Positions 7,559 to 16,705 of a DNA stretch of 64,000 nt are shown here, piece after piece. The first letter of the stretch is position 1, and each line of letters opens with the position of its first letter. The position numbers and the translations under genes were made by a program. Source of the stretch: Pseudomonadota bacterium (GTDB lineage Bacteria > Pseudomonadota > Gammaproteobacteria > Burkholderiales > Ferrovaceae); contig JAJZEH010000037.1 of the NCBI GenBank assembly GCA_021805725.1, forward strand, positions 307,799 to 371,798, given 5' to 3'. The notes below the pieces were generated by a model that saw nothing but the letters and a program-made list of their open reading frames with translations, searched no databases and had not been told where the DNA came from.

Positions 7559-8374
7559 TCAGTGCTCCAGCCCGCGGTGCCACCGCAGCAGATGATTGTT
7601 GAGCAGGCTCATGGCTTGATCAATGGCCAATCCGATGAGACCGATGGACAGCATGCCGGCAATGATCTTGTCGGACCAGAAATATTCGCGGGCTTCAAGA
7701 ATGCGAAAGCCCAGGCCGTTGTTGACGGCGATCATCTCGGCCACGATGACCACGATGAATGCAGTGCCAATGCCGATGCGCATTCCGGTCAGGATGTACG
7801 GGGTCGAGGCCGGCAGGATCACGCGCATGAATATGGTGGTCTGAGAGGCGCCAAGATTTCGCGCCGCACGCAGAAAAATACCGTCCACAGCGCGTACGCC
7901 GGCAATGGTGTTCATCAGGACGGGAAAGAAGGCCCCGATGGCAATCAGAAAGATGGCGGGCGGATTACCCAGGCCAAACCAGAGGATGGACAGTGGAATG
8001 TAGGCAATTGGCGGAATGGGTCGCAGGATTTGCAGCAGTGGATTGCAAAGCTGGTAAATCTGGCGGCTCGCTCCCATCATCAGTCCGATGGGCAGTGCCA
8101 GCAGAGTGCCCACCACAAACCCCGCCAGAACCCGATACAGGCTACCCATGGCGTCCTGGATCAGCTCTCCGGAAAGAAGCCAGCTCAGGCGACTGTCCGA
8201 TTCGGCATCGTAGGGCTGTTGCGGCGCAAGGTATTCCCACCACTTGATGGCTACGGCATGAGGGGGAGGGAGTACCTTGGCATTGACCCATCCCAACAGG
8301 CCCACGCCCTCCCATAGTGCCAGTATTCCCAGTATCAGCAGAACACCCTTGAAGCGCTGCGACCCTTCCGTCAT
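7559..8374 (-). CDS. ABC transporter permease (SsuC/TauC type)
   Basis: A 271-residue membrane protein with about six hydrophobic helices and the BPD permease EAA-type loop (GASQTTIFMRVILPAS), the contact site for the ATPase. It begins inside the last codons of the binding-protein gene (ATGA overlap at 8371-8374), a typical translational coupling. Together with the flanking genes it makes a complete three-component importer of the nitrate/sulfonate/NMT1 group. Confidence 0.88.
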   Translation of the reverse strand: MTEGSQRFKGVLLILGILALWEGVGLLGWVNAKVLPPPHAVAIKWWEYLAPQQPYDAESDSRLSWLLSGELIQDAMGSLYRVLAGFVVGTLLALPIGLMMGASRQIYQLCNPLLQILRPIPPIAYIPLSILWFGLGNPPAIFLIAIGAFFPVLMNTIAGVRAVDGIFLRAARNLGASQTTIFMRVILPASTPYILTGMRIGIGTAFIVVIVAEMIAVNNGLGFRILEAREYFWSDKIIAGMLSIGLIGLAIDQAMSLLNNHLLRWHRGLEH

Positions 8375-9351
8375 GGCTTGATGTCCAGCGTCTTCTTGGC
8401 GGCTTCCAGCAAATCGGTTTTGACAAAGTCGCGCGCCATCGGTGGCGCGGACATCTTGCCGATGCCGTATTTGAACATGGTATCGGCGGTGCGTTGGATA
8501 TGTTCAGGAGTGATGTTGTAGGAATAGGGTGAATTGGCGATGGCGGCCTGAAACTCCTCGCTGGAAAGCTGGTGCTTGAAGATGGCATCGCGCACGTATT
8601 TTTCGGCGACTTGCGGCTGGTCGATGAAGGTTTTTGTGGCGAGCACAAAGCATTGCATGAACTTTTGAGCCACGGGCTTGTTGGCATAAAACTTTTCCGT
8701 CATGACCAGCGTCCGGATGGGTTCGCCAATGGGGGTATCGTAGGGCTTCATCAATTCCGTGCCCCAACCCTGGGCCAGTGCCTGGGAGGAGTAGGGTTCG
8801 CTTTGCATGATGGCGTCCACATTCTTCTGCATCAGGGCCTGGTTGAGATCGGGGTAAGCCAGATAAATCAGCTGAACGTCCTTGCCTGGCTGGTCGGACC
8901 AGGTCATTTTGTGTTGTGCGAGTTCCGCCACCAGCAGCACCTCCTGGATGCCACCGCGTGTCACACCGACTTTTCTGGATTTGAGGCTCTCGATGGTTTT
9001 GAGGTGAAGGTCGGCCCGGCTGAGCAAACGGGCTCCGCCCCGGGCAAATCCAGCCACGATCACAATGGGTACGCCATTGGCGCGACCGGAAATGGCCGCT
9101 TCAGAAGCCGTGGCGCCCACGTCAAGTTCATCCGCAATCATCGCCTGCATGATGTCAGGGCCTTTGGCAAACAGGCGCTCTTCCACCTTGAGGCCGCACT
9201 TTGGTGCGATTTCCTTGATGTAGCCCACAGCGCCAAAGTGTGCAAGCTTGAGATTGCCCAGGCGCACCACGTCCTCAGCCTGGAGCGGACTCATTACCAT
9301 CAACAATACCGAAATCAGGAAACCGTGCGTCCAACGCATTTCATACCTCAT
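8371..9351 (-). CDS. ABC transporter substrate-binding protein (NMT1/SsuA type)
   Basis: 326 residues from the ATG at 9351, chosen because it overlaps the TGA of the upstream pabB gene as ATGA; a second ATG four codons on is possible. A signal peptide ends near Leu-Gln-Ala-Glu. The mature protein has the NMT1/SsuA fold: a VRLGNLKLAHFGAVGYIKE start, then ADELDVGATASEAAISG, a segment typical of the ligand cleft. It lacks a lipobox and should be a soluble periplasmic protein. Coupling to a folate-precursor gene is unusual and is discussed in the findings. Confidence 0.83.
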   Translation of the reverse strand: MRYEMRWTHGFLISVLLMVMSPLQAEDVVRLGNLKLAHFGAVGYIKEIAPKCGLKVEERLFAKGPDIMQAMIADELDVGATASEAAISGRANGVPIVIVAGFARGGARLLSRADLHLKTIESLKSRKVGVTRGGIQEVLLVAELAQHKMTWSDQPGKDVQLIYLAYPDLNQALMQKNVDAIMQSEPYSSQALAQGWGTELMKPYDTPIGEPIRTLVMTEKFYANKPVAQKFMQCFVLATKTFIDQPQVAEKYVRDAIFKHQLSSEEFQAAIANSPYSYNITPEHIQRTADTMFKYGIGKMSAPPMARDFVKTDLLEAAKKTLDIKP

Positions 9352-11123
9352 GATTGAAAGTCCAGAATGGCTTGCGCTATGGCGCCGGGGGGTAACTGTA
9401 CCGCAACCCAACCGCGCACGCTATTCACGAACCACAGCGCTTCGGCTTGAGCCAGGTCCGCCAGGGTGACAACCCGTTCCACGAGCCGACCCTCATCAAG
9501 CAGGCATTGCCGATATGCGCCGGGAAGCAGACCGCAAGCCTGAGGCGGCGTGTAGAACGCCTCATTTTGCTCCAATACAAGGTTGCCGCGCGTAAATTCG
9601 GTGACCTCACCGCGTTCGTTCCACAACAGTACATCGTAATGACCGGGCAAGGCGGCCTGCACATGGTGCTCATAGAGGTCGCGCTGTGTGGTTTTATGTT
9701 GCAGGAGGGTGTCTTGGGATGAGACCGGAGAGCGCGCCAGGGTGACGGACACCGTCAGCGCAGGATTGGGCTCGACGGGACACCCCTCGAGGTGCACCGT
9801 GCCTTCCCGGCCGTAGCACAGGCGCACGCGATAGTCGCCCTGGGGGTACTGCAGGGCGTAGCCCGCCAGGATTTGGCTCAAAGCCGCCGTGAGAGGTGGA
9901 AACCCCAAGGTGGCGGCAGATTGGCTAAGGCGGGCCAGATGCTGCGCTTCCAGCCAGAACTGTCCATCCCGCAGGAGCATGGTTTCAAGCAGCTCGTAAC
10001 CTTTGGGCTCAAAGTCCAGGAATTTCGACTTGGTGACGACTTCGGCATACTCGTCGTCACTGCGCGAGTCCCAGGTAATGCCGCCACCCAGGCCGCAGAC
10101 CATGGCGCCGCTGTCCGTATCGAGGGTGAGGGTACGAATCGCCACGTTGAACTGGGCGTCTCCCCCTGGTTTAATCCAGCCCACCGCGCCGCAATAGGGG
10201 CCGCGAGGGGTAGCCTCCAGTTGATGGATCAGTTCCATGGATTTAAGCTTGGGGGCGCCAGTGATGGAGCCGCAGGGAAACAGGGCCGCAAAGATGTCTC
10301 CCAGCGCCGTTTCATCGCGCAAGGTGGCCTCTACCGTGGACGTCATCTGCAGCACGGTGGGGTAGCGTTCGATGGTAAACAGGGCCGGGACGTGAACTGT
10401 CCCTGAGCGCGCGATGCGGGACAGGTCATTGCGCAGCAGGTCCACGATCATGAGGTTTTCTGCGCGGTTCTTGCGCGATTCGGAAAGCCATCGCTCCAGG
10501 GCAGCGTCTTCCTCGGGTTGAAACCCCCTGCGGACTGTTCCCTTCATGGGGCGGGTGGTGACCACGTTGCCGGTTTTGGCGAAGAACAATTCCGGAGAGA
10601 TGGAGAGTATCTGAAAATCATTGCAATCCAGCCAGGCGCAGTAATCGGCGCGCTGCGCGTGACGCAAACGTTCGTAATATTGCCAGCTCGACCCCGTCAG
10701 GTGCGCTGCAGCCCGTAGCGTGTAATTGATTTGATAGGTGTCGCCTCTTTCAATGGCTTCATGAATCAGGCGGATGTTTTGCTCGTAGGTTTGCGGCGAG
10801 ACGTCGAGCGTCCATGGGGAACAGGACAGGGGTTCGGTAGCAGGCGGTGTGTACATCATGGTCTTTGGGGCATGGAACACCCCAAATTGTGCGATGGGCA
10901 GGGCCATGGAGCCGTGAACCCGCGCGCTGGGCTCAAAAGCGGGGGCGCATTCATAGCTCATGTACCCGGCCGCATAAGCGCCGTTGCCAGTAGCCTCCGC
11001 GATCTGGTCCAGCAAAGGCCTCACTTCATCCGGGTGATGGGCTTTCAGGACCACACTGGGTTCTGTAAACACCCGTCTGATGACATGTCCCGGGTGATCG
11101 GCAAAATCGAGTACCAAACGCAT
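9348..11123 (-). CDS. pabB: PabB-PabC fusion: aminodeoxychorismate synthase component I / aminodeoxychorismate lyase
   Basis: A 591-residue bifunctional protein for 4-aminobenzoate, a folate precursor. Residues 1 to about 345 form the chorismate-binding domain, with KGTVRRG, NLMIVDLLRNDLSRIA, PCGSITGAPK and the IRTLTLD...GGGITWDS ending. From about residue 350 a class IV PLP-fold lyase domain follows, starting near YELLETMLLRDG, with HKTTQR (the Lys expected to hold PLP) and EVTEFTRGN. Fusions of this order are common in proteobacteria. It heads the minus-strand operon; a glutamine amidotransferase partner (PabA) is not in the window. The start lies 93 bp from the divergent dehydrogenase gene, so promoters for both must lie there. 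Confidence 0.9.
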   Translation of the reverse strand: MRLVLDFADHPGHVIRRVFTEPSVVLKAHHPDEVRPLLDQIAEATGNGAYAAGYMSYECAPAFEPSARVHGSMALPIAQFGVFHAPKTMMYTPPATEPLSCSPWTLDVSPQTYEQNIRLIHEAIERGDTYQINYTLRAAAHLTGSSWQYYERLRHAQRADYCAWLDCNDFQILSISPELFFAKTGNVVTTRPMKGTVRRGFQPEEDAALERWLSESRKNRAENLMIVDLLRNDLSRIARSGTVHVPALFTIERYPTVLQMTSTVEATLRDETALGDIFAALFPCGSITGAPKLKSMELIHQLEATPRGPYCGAVGWIKPGGDAQFNVAIRTLTLDTDSGAMVCGLGGGITWDSRSDDEYAEVVTKSKFLDFEPKGYELLETMLLRDGQFWLEAQHLARLSQSAATLGFPPLTAALSQILAGYALQYPQGDYRVRLCYGREGTVHLEGCPVEPNPALTVSVTLARSPVSSQDTLLQHKTTQRDLYEHHVQAALPGHYDVLLWNERGEVTEFTRGNLVLEQNEAFYTPPQACGLLPGAYRQCLLDEGRLVERVVTLADLAQAEALWFVNSVRGWVAVQLPPGAIAQAILDFQS

Positions 11124-11216
11124 ACCGCCATTCTACTCCTGCTCAGTGATGCGGCAATGCGGTAAAATTGCCGTCTCGTTGATCAGTATCGGGTGTCTCG
11201 CACCCAAAAGGAATTG

Positions 11217-12287
11217 ATGGCACATCGCATTGCAGTCATCCCGGGGGATGGCATTGGCATGGAAGTCATGCCCGAGGGGGTTCGCGTCGTGGAAGCCGCT
11301 GCCCGCAAGATGGGCATCGCCCTGGAATGGACCTGGTTTGACTGGGCCAGTGCGGCGTGGTGGCAAAAGCACGGTGAAATGATGCCCGCCGACTGGTTTG
11401 ACCAACTCAAAGGATTTGACGCCATTTATTTTGGGGCGGTTGGCTGGCCCGAAGTGGTTCCGGACCATGTCTCGCTCTGGGGCTCCCTGATCAAGTTCCG
11501 GCGCGAGTTCGACCAGTACGTCAACCTGCGTCCAGTGCGCCTGATGCCCGGCGTGCCCTCGCCCCTGGCGGGAAAAAAGCCGGGCGATATCGATTTTCTG
11601 GTGGTTCGCGAAAACACCGAAGGCGAATATTCCTCCATTGGCGGCAGGATGTTTGCCGGCACCGAACGCGAAGTTGTGGTGCAGGAATCCGTGTTCTCGC
11701 GCAAGGGTGTGGACCGCATCTTGCGCTATGCCTTCGAACTGGCGCAAAAGCGTCCGCGTCGCCATCTCACCTCGGCCACCAAGTCCAACGGCATCTCCAT
11801 CAGCATGCCCTATTGGGATGAACGGGTGGAGGCCGTGGCTGCCGAATACCCCACCGTTCACTGGGACAAGTACCACATCGACATCCTCACGGCGCGGTTC
11901 GTCCTGAGCCCCGAGCGCTTTGACGTGGTGGTGGCCTCCAACCTGTTTGGCGACATTCTTTCGGACCTCGGTCCTGCCTGCACCGGGACGATCGGCATTG
12001 CCCCTTCGGCAAGCCTGAACCCGGAGCGATTATTTCCCTCGCTGTTCGAGCCCGTTCACGGCTCTGCCCCCGACATTTACGGCCGCAACATGGCCAATCC
12101 CGTAGCCATGATCTGGTCCGGCGCCCTGATGATGGATTTTCTGGGTGAAGGTGGGAATTATCGGGCGGCCCATGACGCCATCGTCAAGGCCATTGAGGAA
12201 GTGTTGGTGCAAGGCCCCCGGACGCCGGACCTGGGCGGCACCGCCAGCACGACGGAGGTCGGAGTGGCGATTGCCGCGGCTATTTGA
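11217..12287 (+). CDS. tartrate/D-malate dehydrogenase-like beta-decarboxylating dehydrogenase
   Basis: 356 residues from the ATG at 11217 (AAAAGGAATTG just upstream). The N-terminal RIAVIPGDGIGMEV and the later DIYGRNMANPVAMIWS mark the isopropylmalate/isocitrate/tartrate dehydrogenase family. YFGAVGWPEVVPDHVSLWG and NLRPVRLMPGV are closer to tartrate dehydrogenase / D-malate dehydrogenase (TtuC/DmlA) than to LeuB. The enzyme oxidises a 2-hydroxyacid with NAD and decarboxylates it using Mg or Mn. It precedes fatty-acid oxidation genes by 24 bp, so it may share their transcript, although its metabolic link to them is unclear. A partial match to an FNR half-site upstream was judged too weak to list. 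Confidence 0.85.
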   Translation: MAHRIAVIPGDGIGMEVMPEGVRVVEAAARKMGIALEWTWFDWASAAWWQKHGEMMPADWFDQLKGFDAIYFGAVGWPEVVPDHVSLWGSLIKFRREFDQYVNLRPVRLMPGVPSPLAGKKPGDIDFLVVRENTEGEYSSIGGRMFAGTEREVVVQESVFSRKGVDRILRYAFELAQKRPRRHLTSATKSNGISISMPYWDERVEAVAAEYPTVHWDKYHIDILTARFVLSPERFDVVVASNLFGDILSDLGPACTGTIGIAPSASLNPERLFPSLFEPVHGSAPDIYGRNMANPVAMIWSGALMMDFLGEGGNYRAAHDAIVKAIEEVLVQGPRTPDLGGTASTTEVGVAIAAAI

Positions 12288-12311
12288 TTCAATCCATCAG
12301 GAGTCAGGAGC

Positions 12312-14696
12312 GTGAGTCGATTCATCGTACGAAAGGTCGCTGTGCTGGGGGCGGGGGTGATGGGTGCGCAGATTGCGGCTCATCTGATCAATTTGCGCAT
12401 CCCCGTGCTGTTATTCGATCTCGCTGCACCAGACGGTGATAAAAACGCCATCGCCACCAGGGCGGTGGAGCGCCTCAAGAAGATCCGCCCCGCGCCACTC
12501 GGCTTTGCAGCAGATGCAGCCCTCATCCGGCCCGCCAATTATGATCAGCATCTGCCATTGCTGCAGGAATGTGATCTCGTCATCGAAGCCATCGGCGAGC
12601 GCATGGACTGGAAAAGCGAGCTTTATCGCAGGATTGCCCCGTACGTGGGGGCGCGGACGATTCTTGCGTCCAATACCTCGGGGCTCTCCATCACTGCCCT
12701 GTCGCAGGAATTGCCCGAGGCGCTGCGCGAGCGCTTCTGCGGCATCCACTTCTTCAACCCGCCGCGTTACATGAGCCTGGTGGAGCTGATCCCCACGGCG
12801 GGCACGGCAGCAGCCATTCTGGACGATCTGGAAACCTTCGTGACCACCCGCCTGGGCAAGCGCGTGGTGCGCGCGCTCGATACACCCAACTTCGTGGCCA
12901 ACCGCGTCGGCGTGGCCGGAATGCTGTTTACTCTGATCGAGGCTGAAAAATTCGGACTGAGCTGCGACGTGGTGGACGATCTCACAGGCAGGAAACTGGG
13001 GCGTGCCCCTTCGGCCACCTACCGTACGGCGGATGTGGTGGGGTTGGATACCTTGCTGCATGTGGTACGCACGCTCCAGGACCAGCTGCCCGAGGATTCC
13101 TTTCGCGCGGCCTACGCCACCCCCCCGGTGGTGGCGCAGCTGATTGAAGCGGGTTGGCTGGGAGCCAAATCCGGCGCCGGTTTCTACAAGAAAGTGGGAC
13201 GGGAGATTTTACGGCTGGACCCCGCCATGCTCGACTATGTGGCAGGTGGCGGCAAAGCGGCTCCTGAAGTTGCAGCACTCCTCAAACTGCCTCCCGCAGA
13301 ACGGATGGCTGCCCTGCGTGCCTCGAACCACAAGGAAGCGCAGTTTCTGTGGGCCCTGTATCGCGATACCTTCCACTATTGCGCGGTGCATCTGGCGCGC
13401 ATAGCCCATTCGGCACGCGACGTGGATTTCGCCCTGCGCTGGGGTTTTGGCTGGCAAGAAGGCCCCTTCGAGACCTGGCAGCGCGCCGGGTGGCAGACCG
13501 TGGCGCAATGGATTGCCGAGGACATTGCAGCGGGTCGGGCGCTGTCCAGTGAAGCATTGCCGGCCTGGGTGATGGATGGGCGCAAAGGCGTGCATACCCC
13601 CGCGGGGTCCTGGAGCGCGGCGACACAACGCTATTTGCCGTCCAGCACCTTGCCGGTGTATCAGCGCCAGTTGTTCCCTGAAACGGTGGTGGCAGGGCCC
13701 GGGCAGCCTCCAGATACTGCGGGAACGACCGTGTTTGAAGACGAATTCGTGCGCGCCTGGACGCTGGATGGCGAGTTTCTGATCGCCACCATCAAAACCA
13801 AGATGCGCACCTTCAACACGGGAGCCCTGAAGGGTCTGGGCAAGGCCGTTACCTGCGCTGAGACGGATTTTCGCGGCCTCGTGATCTGGGGCCCTGGCGA
13901 GCCCTTTTCGGCTGGCGGCGACCTGAGTGGCTTTCTCACCCTCTATACCCGTACAGGCCTCGACGGGTTCGGTGCCGAACAGAAAATGTTTCAGGACGTG
14001 ATGCGCCGGCTCCGGTTTTCCCAGATCCCCACCGTTGCGGCAGCCAGGGGCTATGCCCTGGGGGGAGGGTGTGAAGCGTTTTTGCACTGCGATCGACGCG
14101 TTGCTCATTTCGAATCCCATGTGGGACTGGTGGAAGTGAACGTGGGATTGTTGCCTGGAGCAGGCGGATTAACCACCCTGGCACGTCGCGCAGGCGAGCG
14201 TGCCTTGCTGGCAGGAACGCCCCTTGACGCCATCAGCGCCCTCAAGGATGGATTTGCCCGCGTCATGCGCGCCGAGGTCAGCACCAGTGCCATCGAGGCG
14301 CGTCAGGCAGGTCTTTTGCTCGACGGTGACGTGATTGCTGCACACCAGGACGAGCTTCTCTTCATTGCGCTTGCCGAGGCGCGTGCGCTCGCCGATGCCG
14401 GCTACAGTCCGCCGCTGGAGCGTTCGTTTCCGGTAGCCGGTCGCGATGGCAAGGCCATCCTGATGAATCTGCTGGTCAATTACAACGCGGCCGGCCAGTT
14501 GACCGACTACGACGTGGTCATCGGTACGGCCATTGCCGACGTTCTATGCGGCGGTGATGTTGACTGCGGCACGATGCAGAGTGAACGCGCCATCCTGGCC
14601 CTGGAGCGCAAGCATTTCTGCGAACTCATGACCCATGCCAAAACCCGTGAACGCATCCAGGCGCTGCTGGATACGGGCAAACCATTTCGCAACTGA
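12312..14696 (+). CDS. 3-hydroxyacyl-CoA dehydrogenase / enoyl-CoA hydratase (FadN type)
   Basis: A 794-residue bifunctional beta-oxidation enzyme with a GTG start and GGAG eight bases upstream. The dehydrogenase comes first: NAD-binding VAVLGAGVMGAQIAAHL near residue 8, HFFNPPRYMSLVE, and FVANRVG. A crotonase domain follows in the C-terminal part (SAGGDLSGF and GYALGGGCEAF near residues 535-585, then GLVEVNVGLLPGAGG). This domain order, opposite to FadB, is that of FadN-type proteins. It converts trans-2-enoyl-CoA through the 3-hydroxy to the 3-keto compound. The thiolase gene follows after 12 bp, giving a two-gene beta-oxidation complex as in fadNA operons. Confidence 0.9.
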   Translation: MSRFIVRKVAVLGAGVMGAQIAAHLINLRIPVLLFDLAAPDGDKNAIATRAVERLKKIRPAPLGFAADAALIRPANYDQHLPLLQECDLVIEAIGERMDWKSELYRRIAPYVGARTILASNTSGLSITALSQELPEALRERFCGIHFFNPPRYMSLVELIPTAGTAAAILDDLETFVTTRLGKRVVRALDTPNFVANRVGVAGMLFTLIEAEKFGLSCDVVDDLTGRKLGRAPSATYRTADVVGLDTLLHVVRTLQDQLPEDSFRAAYATPPVVAQLIEAGWLGAKSGAGFYKKVGREILRLDPAMLDYVAGGGKAAPEVAALLKLPPAERMAALRASNHKEAQFLWALYRDTFHYCAVHLARIAHSARDVDFALRWGFGWQEGPFETWQRAGWQTVAQWIAEDIAAGRALSSEALPAWVMDGRKGVHTPAGSWSAATQRYLPSSTLPVYQRQLFPETVVAGPGQPPDTAGTTVFEDEFVRAWTLDGEFLIATIKTKMRTFNTGALKGLGKAVTCAETDFRGLVIWGPGEPFSAGGDLSGFLTLYTRTGLDGFGAEQKMFQDVMRRLRFSQIPTVAAARGYALGGGCEAFLHCDRRVAHFESHVGLVEVNVGLLPGAGGLTTLARRAGERALLAGTPLDAISALKDGFARVMRAEVSTSAIEARQAGLLLDGDVIAAHQDELLFIALAEARALADAGYSPPLERSFPVAGRDGKAILMNLLVNYNAAGQLTDYDVVIGTAIADVLCGGDVDCGTMQSERAILALERKHFCELMTHAKTRERIQALLDTGKPFRN

Positions 14697-14708
14697 TCGG
14701 GAGACCTC

Positions 14709-15896
14709 ATGAACAGCGTCTATATCGTTGCAGCCACCCGAACGCCCGTGGGCCGTGCCGGACGTGGCGTGTTCAGGAACGTACGTGCCGACGACCTGCT
14801 GATCGCTGCAATTCAGGGCGCCTTGAAGCGGGCACCGGGACTGGATCCTGAAGCCATTGAAGACGTCATCATGGGTTGCGCCATGCCGGAAGGGGAACAG
14901 GGTCTCAACATTGCCCGCAGTGCGGCGCTCCTGGCCGGGGTGCCCGTCTCTGCGGGAGGCATGACCGTCAACCGGTTCTGCGCTTCCGGGCTTTCAGCGC
15001 TGCAGATCGCGGCGGACCGCATCCGTGTCGGTGAGGCGGATGTACTGCTGGCGGGTGGCGTCGAATCCATGAGCCGTATTCCCATGGGGGGGTACCATCC
15101 ATCCGTGCATCCTGCGGTGTTTCAGAGTGCCGATAATCTGGGCATGGCCTATGGTATGGGAATCACTGCCGAGAATGTGGCGCATCGGTGGAATATTTCG
15201 CGACAGGATCAGGATGCCTTCGCACTCCAATCTCACCAACGCGCCGTCGCCGCGCAACAAGCCGGCGCATTTGGGGCCGAAATCACGCCGGTGATGGTGA
15301 CGCAACGGCAACCCGTCGAGGACACGGACGAGGTGCGCGTCCAGTCGGTTATGGTGGATCAGGACGAGGGGCCGCGCACCGATACCACACTGGAAGCCCT
15401 GGCGCGCCTCAAGCCTGCGTTTCAGGTCAAGGGCTCCGTGACCGCGGGCAACAGCAGTCAAATGTCGGATGGCGCAGCATGTCATATTCTTGCCAGTGAA
15501 GCTGCCGTCAGGCGTTTTTCCCTGCAGCCCCTGGCACGCGTGGTCGGTTTTTCCGTCAAGGGCGTCCCGCCTGCCATCATGGGAATCGGCCCGGTGGAGG
15601 CCGTGCCCGCCCTGCTCAAGCGCGCAGGGCTGTTGCAAAAGCAACTGGACTGGGTTGAACTGAATGAAGCGTTTGCGGCACAAGTCCTCGCCGTACAGAA
15701 AACCCTTGGCTTTGACCCCGAACGGCTCAATCCCGTGGGCGGCGCCATTGCCTTGGGCCACCCGCTGGGTGCAAGTGGCGCCATCAGGGCAGCCACCCTG
15801 ATTCATGGTTTGCATCGCACCGGTGGGCGCTATGGCATGGTGACGCTCTGTGTGGGTATGGGGCAGGGTGCTGCTGCATTGTTCGAACGGGTATGA
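14709..15896 (+). CDS. fadA: acetyl-CoA C-acyltransferase (thiolase)
   Basis: A 395-residue thiolase with all three catalytic signatures: Cys91 in NRFCASGLS, His351 in ALGHPLGASG, and Cys381 in TLCVGMGQG. Length and spacing match degradative 3-ketoacyl-CoA thiolases. The start follows GGGAGACCTC, twelve bases after the FadN-type gene. It cleaves 3-ketoacyl-CoA into acetyl-CoA and a shortened acyl-CoA. The etfB gene begins 49 bp downstream, so electron removal by acyl-CoA dehydrogenases (not encoded here) is genetically tied to this unit. Confidence 0.93.
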   Translation: MNSVYIVAATRTPVGRAGRGVFRNVRADDLLIAAIQGALKRAPGLDPEAIEDVIMGCAMPEGEQGLNIARSAALLAGVPVSAGGMTVNRFCASGLSALQIAADRIRVGEADVLLAGGVESMSRIPMGGYHPSVHPAVFQSADNLGMAYGMGITAENVAHRWNISRQDQDAFALQSHQRAVAAQQAGAFGAEITPVMVTQRQPVEDTDEVRVQSVMVDQDEGPRTDTTLEALARLKPAFQVKGSVTAGNSSQMSDGAACHILASEAAVRRFSLQPLARVVGFSVKGVPPAIMGIGPVEAVPALLKRAGLLQKQLDWVELNEAFAAQVLAVQKTLGFDPERLNPVGGAIALGHPLGASGAIRAATLIHGLHRTGGRYGMVTLCVGMGQGAAALFERV

Positions 15897-15945
15897 TGCG
15901 CGGTGATCCATCGCGCTTTTCCAAAATAACAAGGAAATCTGATTC

Positions 15946-16695
15946 ATGAAAGTATTGGTGCCTGTCAAACGAGTTCTGGACTACAACATCAAGGCGCGTC
16001 CCAAGGCTGATGGCACTGACGTGGAACTGTCGGGCCTCAAGATGTCCATGAACCCCTTCGATGAAATCGCCATGGAAGCCGCCATTCGGCTCAAGGAAGC
16101 CGGTCAGGCCAGCGAGATCATCGCCGTTTCATGCGGTCCGCAGGCCTGCCAGGAAACCCTGCGCACGGCACTCGCCCTGGGGGCAGATCGCGCCGTGCTG
16201 GTGGAAACCGACGAACCGCTGCAACCTCTGGCTGTGGCCAAACTGCTCAAGGCGCTGGTGGCGCGCGAGCAACCAGGCCTTGTGATCTGCGGCAAGCAGG
16301 CCATCGATGACGATGCCAGCCAGACCGGTCAGATGCTGGCCGCCCTGATGGGATGGGCCCAGGCCACCTTTGCTTCGCGCATCGCGTTGGGCACGGATGA
16401 CGCCAGCGTGACGCGCGAGATTGACGGCGGGCTTGAGACGCTGTCCATTCGGCTGCCTGCGGTCATCACCACGGATCTGCGTCTGAACGAACCGCGCTAT
16501 GCCACGCTGCCCAACATCATGAAAGCCAAAAAGAAGCCCCTGGAAACGCTGACCCCTGAACTCCTGGGTGTGGACATAAGTTCGCGTCTGACCCTGCTCA
16601 AGGTGGCAGAGCCTCCAGAGCGTCGGGGCGGCATCAAGGTCAACGACGTGGCCGATCTGCTGGACAGATTAAAAAACGAAGCCAAAGTGATCTGA
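15946..16695 (+). CDS. etfB: electron transfer flavoprotein subunit beta
   Basis: A 249-residue protein beginning [14 protein letters not shown], the classical EtfB start, with [18 protein letters not shown] (the AMP-binding/recognition-loop region) in the middle and a C-terminal AKVI tail. AAGGAAATC precedes the ATG. It pairs with EtfA to take electrons from acyl-CoA dehydrogenases and pass them to ETF:quinone oxidoreductase. The gene order FadN-type, thiolase, etfB, etfA suggests coordinated expression for fatty-acid oxidation. Confidence 0.95.
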   Translation: MKVLVPVKRVLDYNIKARPKADGTDVELSGLKMSMNPFDEIAMEAAIRLKEAGQASEIIAVSCGPQACQETLRTALALGADRAVLVETDEPLQPLAVAKLLKALVAREQPGLVICGKQAIDDDASQTGQMLAALMGWAQATFASRIALGTDDASVTREIDGGLETLSIRLPAVITTDLRLNEPRYATLPNIMKAKKKPLETLTPELLGVDISSRLTLLKVAEPPERRGGIKVNDVADLLDRLKNEAKVI

Positions 16696-16705
16696 GGAAT
16701 AACCC

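Noticed and set aside
7535..9357. Long plus-strand frames opposite the ABC transporter genes
   Set aside because: They are antisense shadows; the minus-strand genes have diagnostic motifs and ATGA couplings.
11179..11192. Partial FNR box (TTGAT, four bases, ATCGG) upstream of the dehydrogenase
   Set aside because: Only one half-site is intact; such matches are expected by chance, so it was not listed as a regulatory site.
13209..14120. 303-codon minus-strand frame opposite the FadN-type gene
   Set aside because: The plus strand encodes a full-length multifunctional enzyme with conserved motifs across the same bases.
15898..15920. GCGCG/CGCGC hairpin followed by TTTT between the thiolase and etfB
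   Set aside because: The stem is only 5 bp with a 9-base loop, and it would cut a metabolically coherent operon; too weak to call a terminator.
14994..15968. 324-codon minus-strand frame opposite the thiolase
   Set aside because: All three thiolase active-site motifs are on the plus strand; the antisense frame has no family features.
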